Positions 1 through 6,898 of a stretch of 13,960 nucleotides of DNA are shown in pieces. The notes under the pieces were generated by a model. That model made no database searches. It saw only the letters and a program-made list of their open reading frames with translations, and was not told the DNA's origin. Both the position numbers and the translations under genes were made by a program. Positions within the stretch are counted from its first letter, which is position 1. Every line of letters starts with the position of its first letter. The stretch lies in the NCBI GenBank assembly GCA_937901435.1, contig CALGTJ010000844.1, positions 1-13,960 of the forward strand. The letters run 5' to 3'. This stretch comes from an uncultured Rhodobacter sp. (lineage in GTDB: Bacteria; Pseudomonadota; Alphaproteobacteria; Rhodobacterales; Rhodobacteraceae).

Positions 1-2
1 TC

Positions 3-1463
3 GCGGGGCTGGCCCAGATCCTGCCCTCGCTGCTTGGCGGGATCTTTTGGCGCGGGGCCACGCGGATCGGCGCGGCGCTGGGGTTGATCCTTGGCTTCAC
101 CCTATGGGCCTATACGCTGTTCCTGCCCAGCTTTGGCGATAGCTTTCTGATGTCCGCAAGCATGTTGGAAAAAGGCCCCCTTGGCATCTCGTGGTTGCGC
201 CCGCGCGCGCTGTTCGGGGTAGAGGGGCTGGATCCGCTGGTACATTCGGTCTTTTGGTCGATGGCGGTGAACGCGGGGGCCTTTTTGCTTGGCTCTCTGC
301 TAAGCTTTCCCAAGCCGCTGGAACGCCTGCAAGGGGCGCAATTCGTCAACGTGTTCGAGCATTCCGCCAATGCGCCCGGTTGGTCACGCGGTGCTGCAGA
401 GGCCGAAGACCTGCTGATCATGTCGCAGCGCATTCTTGGGGCGGGCCATGCGCAGAACCTGTTTCAACAGGCCGCGCGGCGACAGGGTGTGGCGGGGTAT
501 CTGCCCGATACCACGCCGGATTTCATCGAGACGCTGGAACGGGAACTGGCGGGGTCTGTCGGGGCTGCGACGGCGCATGCGATGGTCGGGCAGATCGTTG
601 GCGGCTCTTTCGTGTCGGTCGAAGACCTGATGGCGGTGGCGGACGAGACCGCGCAGATCATGGAATATTCCAGCCAGCTTAAGGCTCAGTCAGAGGAATT
701 GACCCGCACCGCGGGCCAGTTGCGTGAGGCCAATCAAAAACTGACGGCGCTGTCGATCCAGAAAGACGCATTTCTCAGCCAGATCAGCCACGAATTGCGC
801 ACCCCCATGACCTCGATCCGCGCGTTCTCAGAGATCCTGATGGCGGGTGGCCCGATTTCGACGCAGGATCAAGGCAAGTTTTCCACCATCATCCACGACG
901 AGGCGATCCGCTTGACCCGCTTGCTGGATGATTTGTTGGATCTGAGCGTGCTGGAGAACGGTCAGGTTTCGCTCAATTGGCAAAACTGCACACTGGCGGA
1001 CGTGCTGGACCGCGCAATGGCGGCAACGAGTTCGCTGGGCTCGGCCAATGGTCTAAAGATCGTTCGCGACCGCATCGAAGATAACCTGACATTGGTGACA
1101 GATTCGGACCGCCTTGCGCAGGTGTTTATCAATCTGATTGCCAACGCGCATAAGTATTGCGAGGCAGAGCAGCCAATGCTGACGATCCGTACAAAGCCGA
1201 CGAATGGAACGCTGACGGTGGATTTTATTGACAATGGTCCGGGTATTCCCCGAGAAAGTCAGACGGTTATTTTTGAGAAATTCTCAAGACTAAGCGATAA
1301 AAGCCAGGCGGGAGGGGCCGGGCTGGGTTTGGCGATCTGTCAACAAATCATGGATAAACTGGGCGGATCTATCGTTTATGTGCCGGGGCAGGGGGGGGCT
1401 GCGTTTCGTGTGATCCTGCCTGTCGCACAAATGCAGCATCCTGTTGAAGCTGTCCAATCCTAA
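3..1463 (+). CDS. Symporter-linked sensor histidine kinase, C-terminal part (5' truncated by window)
   Basis: The frame is open from the first codon of the window (position 3), giving 486 visible residues; the true start lies outside. The opening residues (LAQILPSLLGGIFWRGATR, then a helix) look like the last transmembrane segments of a sodium/solute symporter (SSS/PutP) module, and a further hydrophobic helix spans about residues 78-102. A linker of about 100 residues and a helical stretch lead into a classic kinase core: H-box SHELRTP with the phospho-acceptor His at residue 263, N-box NLIANAHKY (about 376-385), DNGPGIP (about 410-416) and G-box GAGLGLAIC (about 438-446). This matches the CbrA-like family in which a transporter-like domain senses or moves a solute and a kinase signals inside the cell. 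No receiver domain is attached and no partner regulator lies downstream in the window. The next gene follows after 59 bases on the same strand. The kinase call is firm; the symporter fusion rests on the short visible stretch. Confidence 0.88.
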   Translation, partial: AGLAQILPSLLGGIFWRGATRIGAALGLILGFTLWAYTLFLPSFGDSFLMSASMLEKGPLGISWLRPRALFGVEGLDPLVHSVFWSMAVNAGAFLLGSLLSFPKPLERLQGAQFVNVFEHSANAPGWSRGAAEAEDLLIMSQRILGAGHAQNLFQQAARRQGVAGYLPDTTPDFIETLERELAGSVGAATAHAMVGQIVGGSFVSVEDLMAVADETAQIMEYSSQLKAQSEELTRTAGQLREANQKLTALSIQKDAFLSQISHELRTPMTSIRAFSEILMAGGPISTQDQGKFSTIIHDEAIRLTRLLDDLLDLSVLENGQVSLNWQNCTLADVLDRAMAATSSLGSANGLKIVRDRIEDNLTLVTDSDRLAQVFINLIANAHKYCEAEQPMLTIRTKPTNGTLTVDFIDNGPGIPRESQTVIFEKFSRLSDKSQAGGAGLGLAICQQIMDKLGGSIVYVPGQGGAAFRVILPVAQMQHPVEAVQS

Positions 1464-1522
1464 CGCTTTTGTAACCTTGATCTGTAAAGTCTGACAGGAA
1501 TGCGAAACCACGGAAGCGGTCT

Positions 1523-2641
1523 ATGACGGGCGGTGCGGAAAAATCTGTTCTTCGGCGGATGGTAGGCGCGCGGGTGAAACCTGCGGTCTCCAGCAATGCC
1601 ATGACGCCCATGAAGGCCTTGCGAAGCGCGCTGGTGCGTGCGGGCGAGGATAAACTTGCGGTCCCCATGGGGCTGATCGAAATGACTGAAACCCGGACAG
1701 GGATCGATGAGGTCACCAAGGAACTGCCGGACCCTTCGCTAATACTGCGCCTGAACGGTCCTGCCGGTGCGGTGGGGCTTGCGATTGTCTGCCCACAGGT
1801 GACCGCCGCCGTGATCGAGGCCAAGACGGTTGGGCGCGTGGTCGAAGGCGCGGCGCAGGATCGCAAAGCCACGCGTACAGATGCGCGACTGGTCAGTGGA
1901 TTTCTGGATTACCTGCTTGGCAAATTCGCGGGTCTGGCCGAAGGATGCGAGGATATTCCGGCGGTTGCGGGGTTCACGACAGGTGTCGCGCTGGCTGAGG
2001 CACGCGTTGCCGTTATGGCCTTGGCGGACGAAAAACACGTGCGCTATCAGATGCAGGTCGATTTTGCCGGTGGCGCAAAGACCGGTCAGCTTTTTCTGAT
2101 TTTCCCTGCCGAGGCTGTCAGTGCGGTGAAGGTCGACAAGGTGCAAGAGGCCTGGCGTGGCACCATGGAAAAGGCGGTTCTGGGGGCAAATTCCCGCCTA
2201 GAGGCGATTCTGTGTCGGATGCGGCTTCCTCTGTCAGAGCTGACGGCGCTGCGTCCCGGCGATCTGTTGCACCTGAAGGATGCGTCTTTGGACAATGTGT
2301 CTGTTCAGGCGACGGATCAGTCAAAGATCATAACCGCGCAGCTTGGCCGCTCTGGCCCGGTGCGGGCTATCCGCGTCTATTTGACGGGGGATCCACCAAA
2401 AAGATCGGCGCCACCCGAAGATATGACACCTTTGTCCATGGACCGTGGGGGCGGGATTGGCACAATGTCCGGGATCAGCCCTGACGCCTCGGATTCAATG
2501 CCGTTCGGTGCGCCGCCGCCATTCAACGCCCCGACAGATCAGTTTGCCGCGCCCAGCTTTGACACGCCTTCTGAGGGTAAAGAGGCAGAGCCGGGTTTTC
2601 CAGAGGGAGGGTTTCCAATCAACCGACTAGAAGCCTTGTAA
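1523..2641 (+). CDS. FliM/FliN family flagellar motor C-terminal (SpoA) domain protein
   Basis: The product has 372 residues. The start is ATG at 1523, with GGAAG about 9 bases upstream. Residues about 40-210 resemble the middle, CheC-like part of FliM. Residues about 220-290 form a SpoA domain, seen as RMRLPLSEL, then LRPGDLLHL and a beta-rich end near RAIRVYLTG. FliM and FliN use SpoA domains to build the flagellar C-ring that reverses or stops rotation. The last 80 residues are rich in Pro, Ala, Phe and Gly and look disordered. The protein lacks a recognisable FliM N-terminal CheY-binding motif, so it is a FliM-like protein rather than canonical fliM. No other flagellar gene is in the window. 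It lies 59 bases after the histidine kinase gene and might be co-transcribed with it. It converges on the sulfur operon with a gap of only 21 bases. Confidence 0.75.
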   Translation: MTGGAEKSVLRRMVGARVKPAVSSNAMTPMKALRSALVRAGEDKLAVPMGLIEMTETRTGIDEVTKELPDPSLILRLNGPAGAVGLAIVCPQVTAAVIEAKTVGRVVEGAAQDRKATRTDARLVSGFLDYLLGKFAGLAEGCEDIPAVAGFTTGVALAEARVAVMALADEKHVRYQMQVDFAGGAKTGQLFLIFPAEAVSAVKVDKVQEAWRGTMEKAVLGANSRLEAILCRMRLPLSELTALRPGDLLHLKDASLDNVSVQATDQSKIITAQLGRSGPVRAIRVYLTGDPPKRSAPPEDMTPLSMDRGGGIGTMSGISPDASDSMPFGAPPPFNAPTDQFAAPSFDTPSEGKEAEPGFPEGGFPINRLEAL

Positions 2642-2662
2642 GCCGTTTATACAGGTATGAGA

Positions 2663-3094
2663 TCAGTCAGAACTGGCGGCTAAAGCCTCTATCTGTTGGT
2701 CAAGGCCCGGAATTTGATAGCCCGCGCTGTCAAGGGATGCGATGATCTCGGGTGTTGGCATTTTCCCGGCTTGGGCCAAGGCCCAGACCATGGACGACCG
2801 CGTTCCCGACCGGCACCACGCAAACACGGGTCCTGACGCCTGTAGGACAGCAGCCCCCTGATTTTGCACCATCGCCATGCTCAGCCCGCCATTGATCACC
2901 TCATTGGCGAAATAGGTCAGCCCGGCTGCCTCTGCCGCCGCCTGCATGGCTGCGGATTGCAGGTCGGGGGGCACTTCGTCATCGGGGCGATTGTTTATGA
3001 CGGCGACAAAGCCCGCCGCAGCGAGCTTTGTCATATCCGAAGGCTCGATCTGCGGGCCAACAGCGAAATCGGGTGTGATCTGGCGTATTTCCAT
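2663..3094 (-). CDS. TIGR01244/DUF442 family sulfurtransferase-phosphatase-like protein
   Basis: This 143-residue protein contains the P-loop CRSGTRS, with catalytic Cys94 and Arg99 in the C-x5-R arrangement of tyrosine phosphatases and rhodanese-like DUF442 proteins. The N-terminus (ITPDFAVGPQIEPSDM) and INNRPDDE around residue 34 are typical of the family. In Xylella and Agrobacterium, this domain is fused to the persulfide dioxygenase Blh and thought to handle sulfane sulfur. Here it is a separate gene, the last of a four-gene minus-strand operon, starting 9 bases after the preceding stop codon. No strong Shine-Dalgarno sequence precedes its ATG, so translation is probably coupled to the upstream gene. 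The chemistry (sulfur transfer versus phosphatase) cannot be decided from sequence. Confidence 0.85.
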   Translation of the reverse strand: MEIRQITPDFAVGPQIEPSDMTKLAAAGFVAVINNRPDDEVPPDLQSAAMQAAAEAAGLTYFANEVINGGLSMAMVQNQGAAVLQASGPVFAWCRSGTRSSMVWALAQAGKMPTPEIIASLDSAGYQIPGLDQQIEALAASSD

Positions 3095-3103
3095 GCCGTC
3101 AGT

Positions 3104-3535
3104 CTAAGCGTTGCGGTAACGCGCGTCCACCCATCCTCGAAGGGGCGGTGTGGCAATCATCCCGGCGGCCATCGCCACGAAAAACACGATGCCACCGATA
3201 CCCCCGAACGTCAGCGAGGCCATCGCGGGACCCGGGCACAGACCAGCAAGCCCCCAACCGGCGCCGAACAGGGCAGAGCCAACGATCAATTGACGATCCA
3301 GCACTGGCGCTGGTTTGGGAGGAAAGCTGCCGCCCAGCTTTGGGATACGCCCCTCGGTCAGCCGCCACGCAAAGAACATCGGGATGATCGCGCCGCCCAG
3401 CACAAAAGCAAGCGTCGGATCCCATGCGCCAAAGACGTCAAGCCAACCCTGAACCTTGGTGGTGTCCGTCATTCCAGAGAGCAGCAGGCCAAGCCCAAAC
3501 AACGCACCGGACGCAAGTGAAAAAATAATGCGCAT
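3104..3535 (-). CDS. YeeE/YedE family membrane protein, second half of the pair
   Basis: This 143-residue integral membrane protein begins MRIIFSLASG. The ATG at 3535 shares its A with the TGA stop of the preceding gene (TGATG), a strong sign of translational coupling. An open frame extends further upstream but only through the preceding gene, so this start is preferred. Four hydrophobic segments are visible, with the motif GLAGLCPGPA carrying the Cys typical of YeeE/YedE sulfur-transport proteins. The family moves thiosulfate or related sulfur species across the inner membrane. The half-size protein probably works with its neighbour as a pair. Its place in a persulfide dioxygenase operon supports sulfur transport; the exact substrate and direction are unknown. 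Confidence 0.88.
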   Translation of the reverse strand: MRIIFSLASGALFGLGLLLSGMTDTTKVQGWLDVFGAWDPTLAFVLGGAIIPMFFAWRLTEGRIPKLGGSFPPKPAPVLDRQLIVGSALFGAGWGLAGLCPGPAMASLTFGGIGGIVFFVAMAAGMIATPPLRGWVDARYRNA

Positions 3536-3954
3536 CAGATCACTCCTAAAATATGGCGAAACACCAGCAGGGTCACCCCGCCTGTAAGCAAATAGACCGC
3601 CGTGGCCCCGATGCCGCGCAGCGACAGGCGCGAAATCCCACAAACGCCGTGGCCAGAGGTGCAACCATTGGCAAGCCTCGTGCCGACGCCCACCAAAAGC
3701 CCCGCGATGATCACGATCAGCAAATTCGGCGTTAGATTTGTCTGTGTCGTCACAAAGGGCAGCGCCAACATCGGCACCACAACCAGCCCGGCGATAAAGG
3801 CCAGACGCTCTGCCATGTTGTTGCGCCCAGACCCGTCCAAAAACCCACCCAAGAGGCCAGATGCCCCCATGATGCGCCCGTTTACCAAAAGGAAAAGTGC
3901 CGCCGCGCTGCCGATAAGCAACCCGCCGGCAAGGCCCCAGATCCAGTCTATCAT
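3535..3954 (-). CDS. YeeE/YedE family membrane protein, first half of the pair
   Basis: The protein has 139 residues and several transmembrane helices. The signature NGCTSGHGVCG (about residues 95-105) carries the conserved cysteines of the YeeE/YedE family, followed by ISRLSLRG and a last hydrophobic helix. The start ATG lies 9 bases after the stop of the dioxygenase gene, and AGGAC, overlapping that stop, serves as ribosome binding site. Its own stop overlaps the start of the second YeeE/YedE gene. In the related bigR operons of Xylella and Agrobacterium, such proteins accompany the persulfide dioxygenase and are proposed to export or import sulfite, thiosulfate or related species. Substrate assignment here is by context only. 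Confidence 0.9.
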   Translation of the reverse strand: MIDWIWGLAGGLLIGSAAALFLLVNGRIMGASGLLGGFLDGSGRNNMAERLAFIAGLVVVPMLALPFVTTQTNLTPNLLIVIIAGLLVGVGTRLANGCTSGHGVCGISRLSLRGIGATAVYLLTGGVTLLVFRHILGVI

Positions 3955-3963
3955 GTTGTTGTC

Positions 3964-4827
3964 CTAAAGTTTGTTGATCGGCACTTTGATATAGGATGTG
4001 CCCATTTCATCCGGTTCTGGCATGTGACCCGCGCGCATGTTCACCTGTAACGAGGGTACGATCAGTTTTGGCATGGCCAGCGTCGCATCGCGGGTCTGGC
4101 GCATTTGCACGAAATCCTCGGCAGTTGCGCCTGCCCCGATATGAACATTGCGCGCTTTTTGTTCTGCGACCGTGCTTTCCCAGACGTAATCGTCCCGTCC
4201 GGGGGCCTTATAGTCGTGCCCCACGAAAATACGGGTTTCATCGGGCAGCGCGAGGATTTTCTGGATCGAATTGTAGAGATCCTGCGCAGAGCCGCCCGGA
4301 AAATCACAACGCGCCGTTCCGAAATCAGGCATGAACAAGGTATCGCCGACAAAAGCGGCATCGCCAATAACATAGGTCAGGCAGGCGGGCGTATGGCCCG
4401 GCGTGTGCAGGACGTCCCCGCGCAACTGGCCGATGTGAAAGCTGTCGCCATCGGTAAACAGTTGGTCAAACTGAGAGCCATCCCGTTGAAACGCCGTGCC
4501 CTCGTTGAACACCTTGCCAAAGGTGTCTTGCACCAGAGTTATATTCTGGCCAATCCCGATCTTGCCCCCCAGTTTCTCTTGGATATAGGGCGCGGCAGAC
4601 AGGTGGTCAGCGTGCACATGGCTCTCTAGAATCCATGTTAGATCAAGGCCTTGGTCTTGGATATATGCGATGACCTTGTCGGCGGATCGGGTGTCGGTGT
4701 GCCCGCTTGCATAGTCAAAATCCAGGACAGAATCGATCACGGCGCAACTGCGTCCCTGAGGGTCGCGCACAAGATAGGTGATCGTATTGGTGGCATCGTC
4801 GAAAAAGGCAGTGACATCCGGTGACAT
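3964..4827 (-). CDS. ETHE1-like persulfide dioxygenase (metallo-beta-lactamase fold)
   Basis: The 287-residue protein has the metal-binding motif SHVHADHLS (His70, His72, Asp74, His75), then HTPGHTP (His145), GDTLFMPDFGTARCDFPGG (Asp162) and GHDY (His204). ARCDFPGG together with the His/His/Asp iron set is characteristic of ETHE1/Blh persulfide dioxygenases rather than glyoxalase II. These enzymes oxidise glutathione persulfide to sulfite and glutathione, in the cytoplasm, as part of sulfide detoxification. The start ATG is preceded by a strong GAGGAG ribosome binding site. This is the first gene of the four-gene operon, with a promoter 48 bases upstream. The length fits the dioxygenase domain alone; the DUF442 part found fused to it in Xylella is encoded separately at the far end of the operon. 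Confidence 0.92.
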   Translation of the reverse strand: MSPDVTAFFDDATNTITYLVRDPQGRSCAVIDSVLDFDYASGHTDTRSADKVIAYIQDQGLDLTWILESHVHADHLSAAPYIQEKLGGKIGIGQNITLVQDTFGKVFNEGTAFQRDGSQFDQLFTDGDSFHIGQLRGDVLHTPGHTPACLTYVIGDAAFVGDTLFMPDFGTARCDFPGGSAQDLYNSIQKILALPDETRIFVGHDYKAPGRDDYVWESTVAEQKARNVHIGAGATAEDFVQMRQTRDATLAMPKLIVPSLQVNMRAGHMPEPDEMGTSYIKVPINKL

Positions 4828-4839
4828 GGGGTGCTCCTC

Positions 4840-4863
4840 TATCTGTCCGAGTATCTGTCCGGG
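4840..4863 (-). repeat. Tandem 12-bp repeat in the leader of the persulfide operon
   Basis: On the plus strand, TATCTGTCCGAG is followed directly by TATCTGTCCGGG, 11 of 12 bases identical. The pair lies between the predicted promoter and the ribosome binding site of the dioxygenase gene, so it would be part of the mRNA leader and also of double-stranded DNA just downstream of the start of transcription. It could be a regulator binding site; no function is proven. Confidence 0.6.
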
Positions 4864-4874
4864 CGCGGTTTGAC

Positions 4875-4904
4875 AACATATTGCATTCTTTGCATTTGTT
4901 TCAA
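4875..4904 (-). promoter_or_regulatory. Sigma-70-type promoter of the persulfide operon with 9-bp tandem repeats in the spacer
   Basis: Reading the minus strand, TTGAAA (4904-4899) and TATGTT (4880-4875) are separated by 18 bases, giving a good -35/-10 pair with a start of transcription near 4868. The spacer (4881-4898) consists exactly of two 9-base units, TTGCATTCT and TTGCATTTG on the plus strand, 7 of 9 bases identical. Such placement suits a repressor operator. Related operons are controlled by the ArsR-type sulfide sensor BigR, but no bigR gene is in the window and the site is a direct rather than an inverted repeat. Confidence 0.5.
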
Positions 4905-4940
4905 GGGGGCCGACTCGAGTAAAGTAAACGGATTAAAAAA

Positions 4941-4966
4941 GCCCCATGGGGTCAAATGCGTGAAAG
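4941..4966 (-). terminator. Possible terminator of the small membrane protein gene
   Basis: Just after the TAG stop of the small membrane gene, the minus strand carries a short G/C palindrome (CCCCATGGGG at 4951-4942) followed by CTTTTTT. The run of T after a GC-rich dyad resembles an intrinsic terminator. The palindrome leaves almost no loop, so an alternative, imperfect stem with upstream GCGCCC may form. Weak call. Confidence 0.35.
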
Positions 4967-4970
4967 GGCG

Positions 4971-5186
4971 CTACCCGAGGAAAATTCCAACAACCACAAG
5001 CATCAAGCCAATCACCGACAAAAACAAAGCGCCCATGTTTAATGGTAAGACCCGCGCCAACTGGGCCTGCATCTCAGCCTCTGGCAAATTTGCGCGCCGG
5101 GCCTTGGCGACAATAAAAATGCACCAGATAATGCCCGCAAGCCCCACTAATGACACCACGGCCCCGATCCAGATCAACCACTCCAT
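4971..5186 (-). CDS. Small two-helix inner-membrane protein of unknown function
   Basis: The product has 71 residues. The start ATG at 5186 is preceded by GGAG seven bases upstream, which is why this start is preferred over a longer open frame reaching 5366. Residues about 4-28 and 47-70 are hydrophobic helices, joined by a short charged loop (ARRANLPEAEMQ), so the protein is a helical hairpin in the membrane. Loop charges (KARR after helix 1) favour a cytoplasmic loop. Proteins of this size and layout are common in Rhodobacteraceae without known function. It faces away from gapR, and a probable terminator follows it. I do not recognise a specific family. Confidence 0.7.
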   Translation of the reverse strand: MEWLIWIGAVVSLVGLAGIIWCIFIVAKARRANLPEAEMQAQLARVLPLNMGALFLSVIGLMLVVVGIFLG

Positions 5187-5313
5187 TCCAAAGCTCCTGC
5201 AATTGCCTTTCCTGCGCCTAACCCAGCAATAGACCGCAGGCAAGCGCAGGCCCTCTTGCGGGGATCGGGATCGAAGGGTAGGCAGGTCAAAAATCCAGGT
5301 AAAAGAGGTTCCC

Positions 5314-5598
5314 ATGAGCGATACAAGCGGCCCCGAGAACAGCCCAGAGTCCGGCATCGACAGCACCTACCGCGTGACGGCCAACGAGTTGCGCCAGTTC
5401 ATAGAGCGCATCGAACGGCTGGACGCGGAAAAAAAGGACATCGCAGAGCAGCAGAAAGAGGTCATGGCAGAAGCCAAAGGCCGCGGCTATGACACGAAAA
5501 TTTTGCGCAAAGTCATCGCCTTGCGCAAACGCGACAAGGATGACATCGCCGAAGAAGAAGCGGTGTTGGAGATGTACAAAGAAGCGTTGGGCATGTGA
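5314..5598 (+). CDS. gapR: GapR family DNA-binding protein (DUF2312, UPF0335)
   Basis: This 94-residue protein is clearly of the DUF2312 family: RVTANELRQFIERIERL, EQQKEVMAEAKGRGYD and KILRKVIALRKRD are its hallmarks. GapR of Caulobacter is a nucleoid-associated protein that encircles overtwisted, AT-rich DNA ahead of replication and transcription and helps gyrase and topoisomerase IV. The protein is almost entirely helical with long coiled-coil segments after a disordered acidic N-terminus of about 20 residues. AGAGG lies seven bases before the ATG. It is monocistronic: a divergent gene lies on the left and a tRNA on the right. Confidence 0.93.
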   Translation: MSDTSGPENSPESGIDSTYRVTANELRQFIERIERLDAEKKDIAEQQKEVMAEAKGRGYDTKILRKVIALRKRDKDDIAEEEAVLEMYKEALGM

Positions 5599-5605
5599 AT
5601 GTAAA

Positions 5606-5627
5606 GAAGGGTCTTGCACGATCCTTC
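5606..5627 (+). terminator. Hairpin after gapR, possible terminator
   Basis: GAAGGGTC and GATCCTTC pair over 8 bases (one G-U) with a 6-base loop, 8 bases after the gapR stop. No T-run follows, so it may be a weak or Rho-assisted terminator or a 3'-end stabiliser. Its loop coincides with the proposed -35 box of the tRNA promoter. Confidence 0.35.
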
Positions 5628-5642
5628 GACACATCGTAAACG
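5614..5642 (+). promoter_or_regulatory. Likely promoter of tRNA-Thr
   Basis: TTGCAC (5614-5619) and TAAACG (5637-5642) are separated by exactly 17 bases. Transcription would begin near 5649, a few bases before the mature tRNA 5' end at 5652. The position is what a stand-alone tRNA gene would need; the boxes are only moderate matches. Confidence 0.45.
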
Positions 5643-5651
5643 GCGCGCGAA

Positions 5652-5727
5652 GCCCCTATAGCTCAGCTGGTAGAGCAACTGATTTGTAATCAGTAGGTCC
5701 GCGGTTCGAGTCCGTGTGGGGGCACCA
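5652..5727 (+). tRNA. tRNA-Thr (anticodon TGT)
   Basis: The gene is 76 bases long, including an encoded CCA end. The acceptor stem pairs GCCCCTA with TGGGGGC (one G-T); the D-arm contains AGCTCAGCTGGTAGAGC; the anticodon stem pairs ACTGA with TCAGT around loop TTTGTAA, with anticodon TGT at 5685-5687, reading ACA threonine codons; the T-arm contains GGTTCGAGTCC. A degraded integrase gene lies immediately downstream, so the 3' end of this tRNA is probably the attachment site used by a former integrative element, and the element's end restores the intact tRNA. Confidence 0.97.
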
Positions 5728-5763
5728 TTTTCCTGTATTTTGAAGTCCAGTGACATCCGATTG

Positions 5764-5807
5764 AGCCTTGTTTATAAGGCTACCATCGAGATCGTTTGTC
5801 CAACGAT
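5764..5807. repeat. Two small inverted repeats between tRNA and integrase
   Basis: AGCCTT/AAGGCT (5764-5769 and 5776-5781, 6-base loop) and ATCGTT/AACGAT (5791-5796 and 5802-5807, 5-base loop) are perfect 6-bp dyads in a row. They may be a terminator for the tRNA transcript or binding sites for integrase or excisionase at the left end of the former element. Confidence 0.45.
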
Positions 5808-5827
5808 GTTTGATATGATCCAGCACC

Positions 5828-5889
5828 GTACCCCCAGATAGGGGGTATAATTGGGGGTACGATGAATATCGAAAAACGAGCGTACCCCC
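5828..5889. repeat. Four copies of a GTACCCCC motif upstream of the integrase gene
   Basis: GTACCCCC occurs at 5828-5835 and 5882-5889; its reverse complement GGGGGTAC occurs at 5853-5860, with a seven-base copy GGGGGTA at 5841-5847. The last copy ends 3 bases before the integrase ATG. Clusters of GGGGGTAC-like repeats are common upstream of P4-type integrase genes at tRNA sites, where arm-type integrase binding and self-repression are plausible. The exact role here is inferred. Confidence 0.6.
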
Positions 5890-5892
5890 ACG

Positions 5893-6898
5893 ATGCCCTT
5901 AAGCGACATAAAGATTCGGAGCCTCAAATCGAAAGAAAAAGCCTACAAGGTTAGTGATTTTTGAAGGCCTGTTTGTTTTAGTGAAAGTCAGCGGTTCGAA
6001 ATCGTGGCGTTTCAAGTATCGCTTCGACGGCAAAGAGAAATTGTTGGTCATCGGTGACTACCCTGCGGTCAGCCTAGCACAGGCTAGAAAAGCACGAGAC
6101 GCTGCGAAGGTGCATTTGGCTGATGGGGTAGACCCGAATGAAGCCAAGCAAGACGACAAACGCATCCGGCTGGAGGCTAAGGGGCAGACCTTCGCCAAGA
6201 TCGGTGAGACGTTTCTGGATAAGCAGCGCAAAGAGGCCAAATCCAAAGCGACCTTGGACAAGACGGAATATCACCTTAAACTTGCCAACAAGGATTTCGG
6301 TAGTAAGCCTATATCCGAGATCACTGCGCCGATGATCCTTAAGACGCTGCGTAAGGTCGAGGCCAAAGGCAACTATGAAACGGCGCATCGCCTGCGCGCG
6401 CGGATTGGGTCTGTGTTCCGCTATGCCGTCGCCAGCGGGATCACAGAGACGGACCCCACCTATGCGCTGCGCGACGCGTTGATCCGTCCAACCCGCGTCC
6501 ACCGCGCCGCGATTACCGACCCCAAGGCGCTGGGCCAGCTTATGCGTGAGATTGATGTGTTTGACGGTCAGGTTACCACCCGCATCGGTTTGCAGCTTTT
6601 GGCATTGCTCGCCCAGCGCCCCGGTGAAATCCGCCACGCGAAATGGTCAGAGTTCGACTTTGCCGAAAATGTCTGGGCGATCCCCGCCGCAAAGATGAAA
6701 ATGCGCCGTGATCATCTAGTTCCCTTGCCAGAACAGGCTTTGACCCTTTTGGATGAACTGCGCCGGATCAATGGAAATGGCGAATATCTCTTCCCGTCAC
6801 TGCGGACTTGGAAGCGGCCAATGTCCGAAAACACCCTAAACGCCGCCCTGCGTCGCATGGGCTATTCCGGCGATGAAATGACAGCGCATGGGTTTAGG
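5893..6898 (+). pseudogene. P4-type tyrosine integrase remnant (frameshifted and C-terminally truncated)
   Basis: The original start is ATG at 5893 (MPLSDIKIRSLKSKEKAYK). After 23 codons, a run of five T (5958-5962) shifts the frame and a TGA follows; dropping one T rejoins FEGLFVLVKVSGSKSWRF in the next frame. The rest shows a DUF4102 N-terminal domain (YRFDGKEKLLVIGDYPAVSLAQARKARD region), a core-binding domain and the start of the catalytic domain, with the first catalytic Arg in AQRPGEIRHAKW and the HGFR box. Just after HGFR (6887-6898) the family sequence stops: the second His and the Tyr nucleophile are missing, and what follows in this frame to 7039 is an out-of-frame reading of the protease gene. 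It cannot be an active recombinase. Integrases of this type insert genomic islands into tRNA 3' ends, which fits tRNA-Thr 165 bases upstream. Confidence 0.9.

Noticed and set aside
2864..3520. 218-residue open frame on the plus strand
   Set aside because: Lies antisense to the DUF442 and YeeE/YedE genes, has low-complexity His/Arg/Gln-rich sequence and no domain; the minus-strand genes have clear family motifs and coupled starts.
4831..5232. 133-residue open frame on the plus strand
   Set aside because: Covers the operon promoter and the antisense of the small membrane gene; no Shine-Dalgarno sequence and no recognisable protein features.
5958..5962. Programmed ribosomal frameshifting in the integrase
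   Set aside because: A T-run slip could restore the frame, but the gene is also missing its C-terminus, so decay or sequencing error is simpler.
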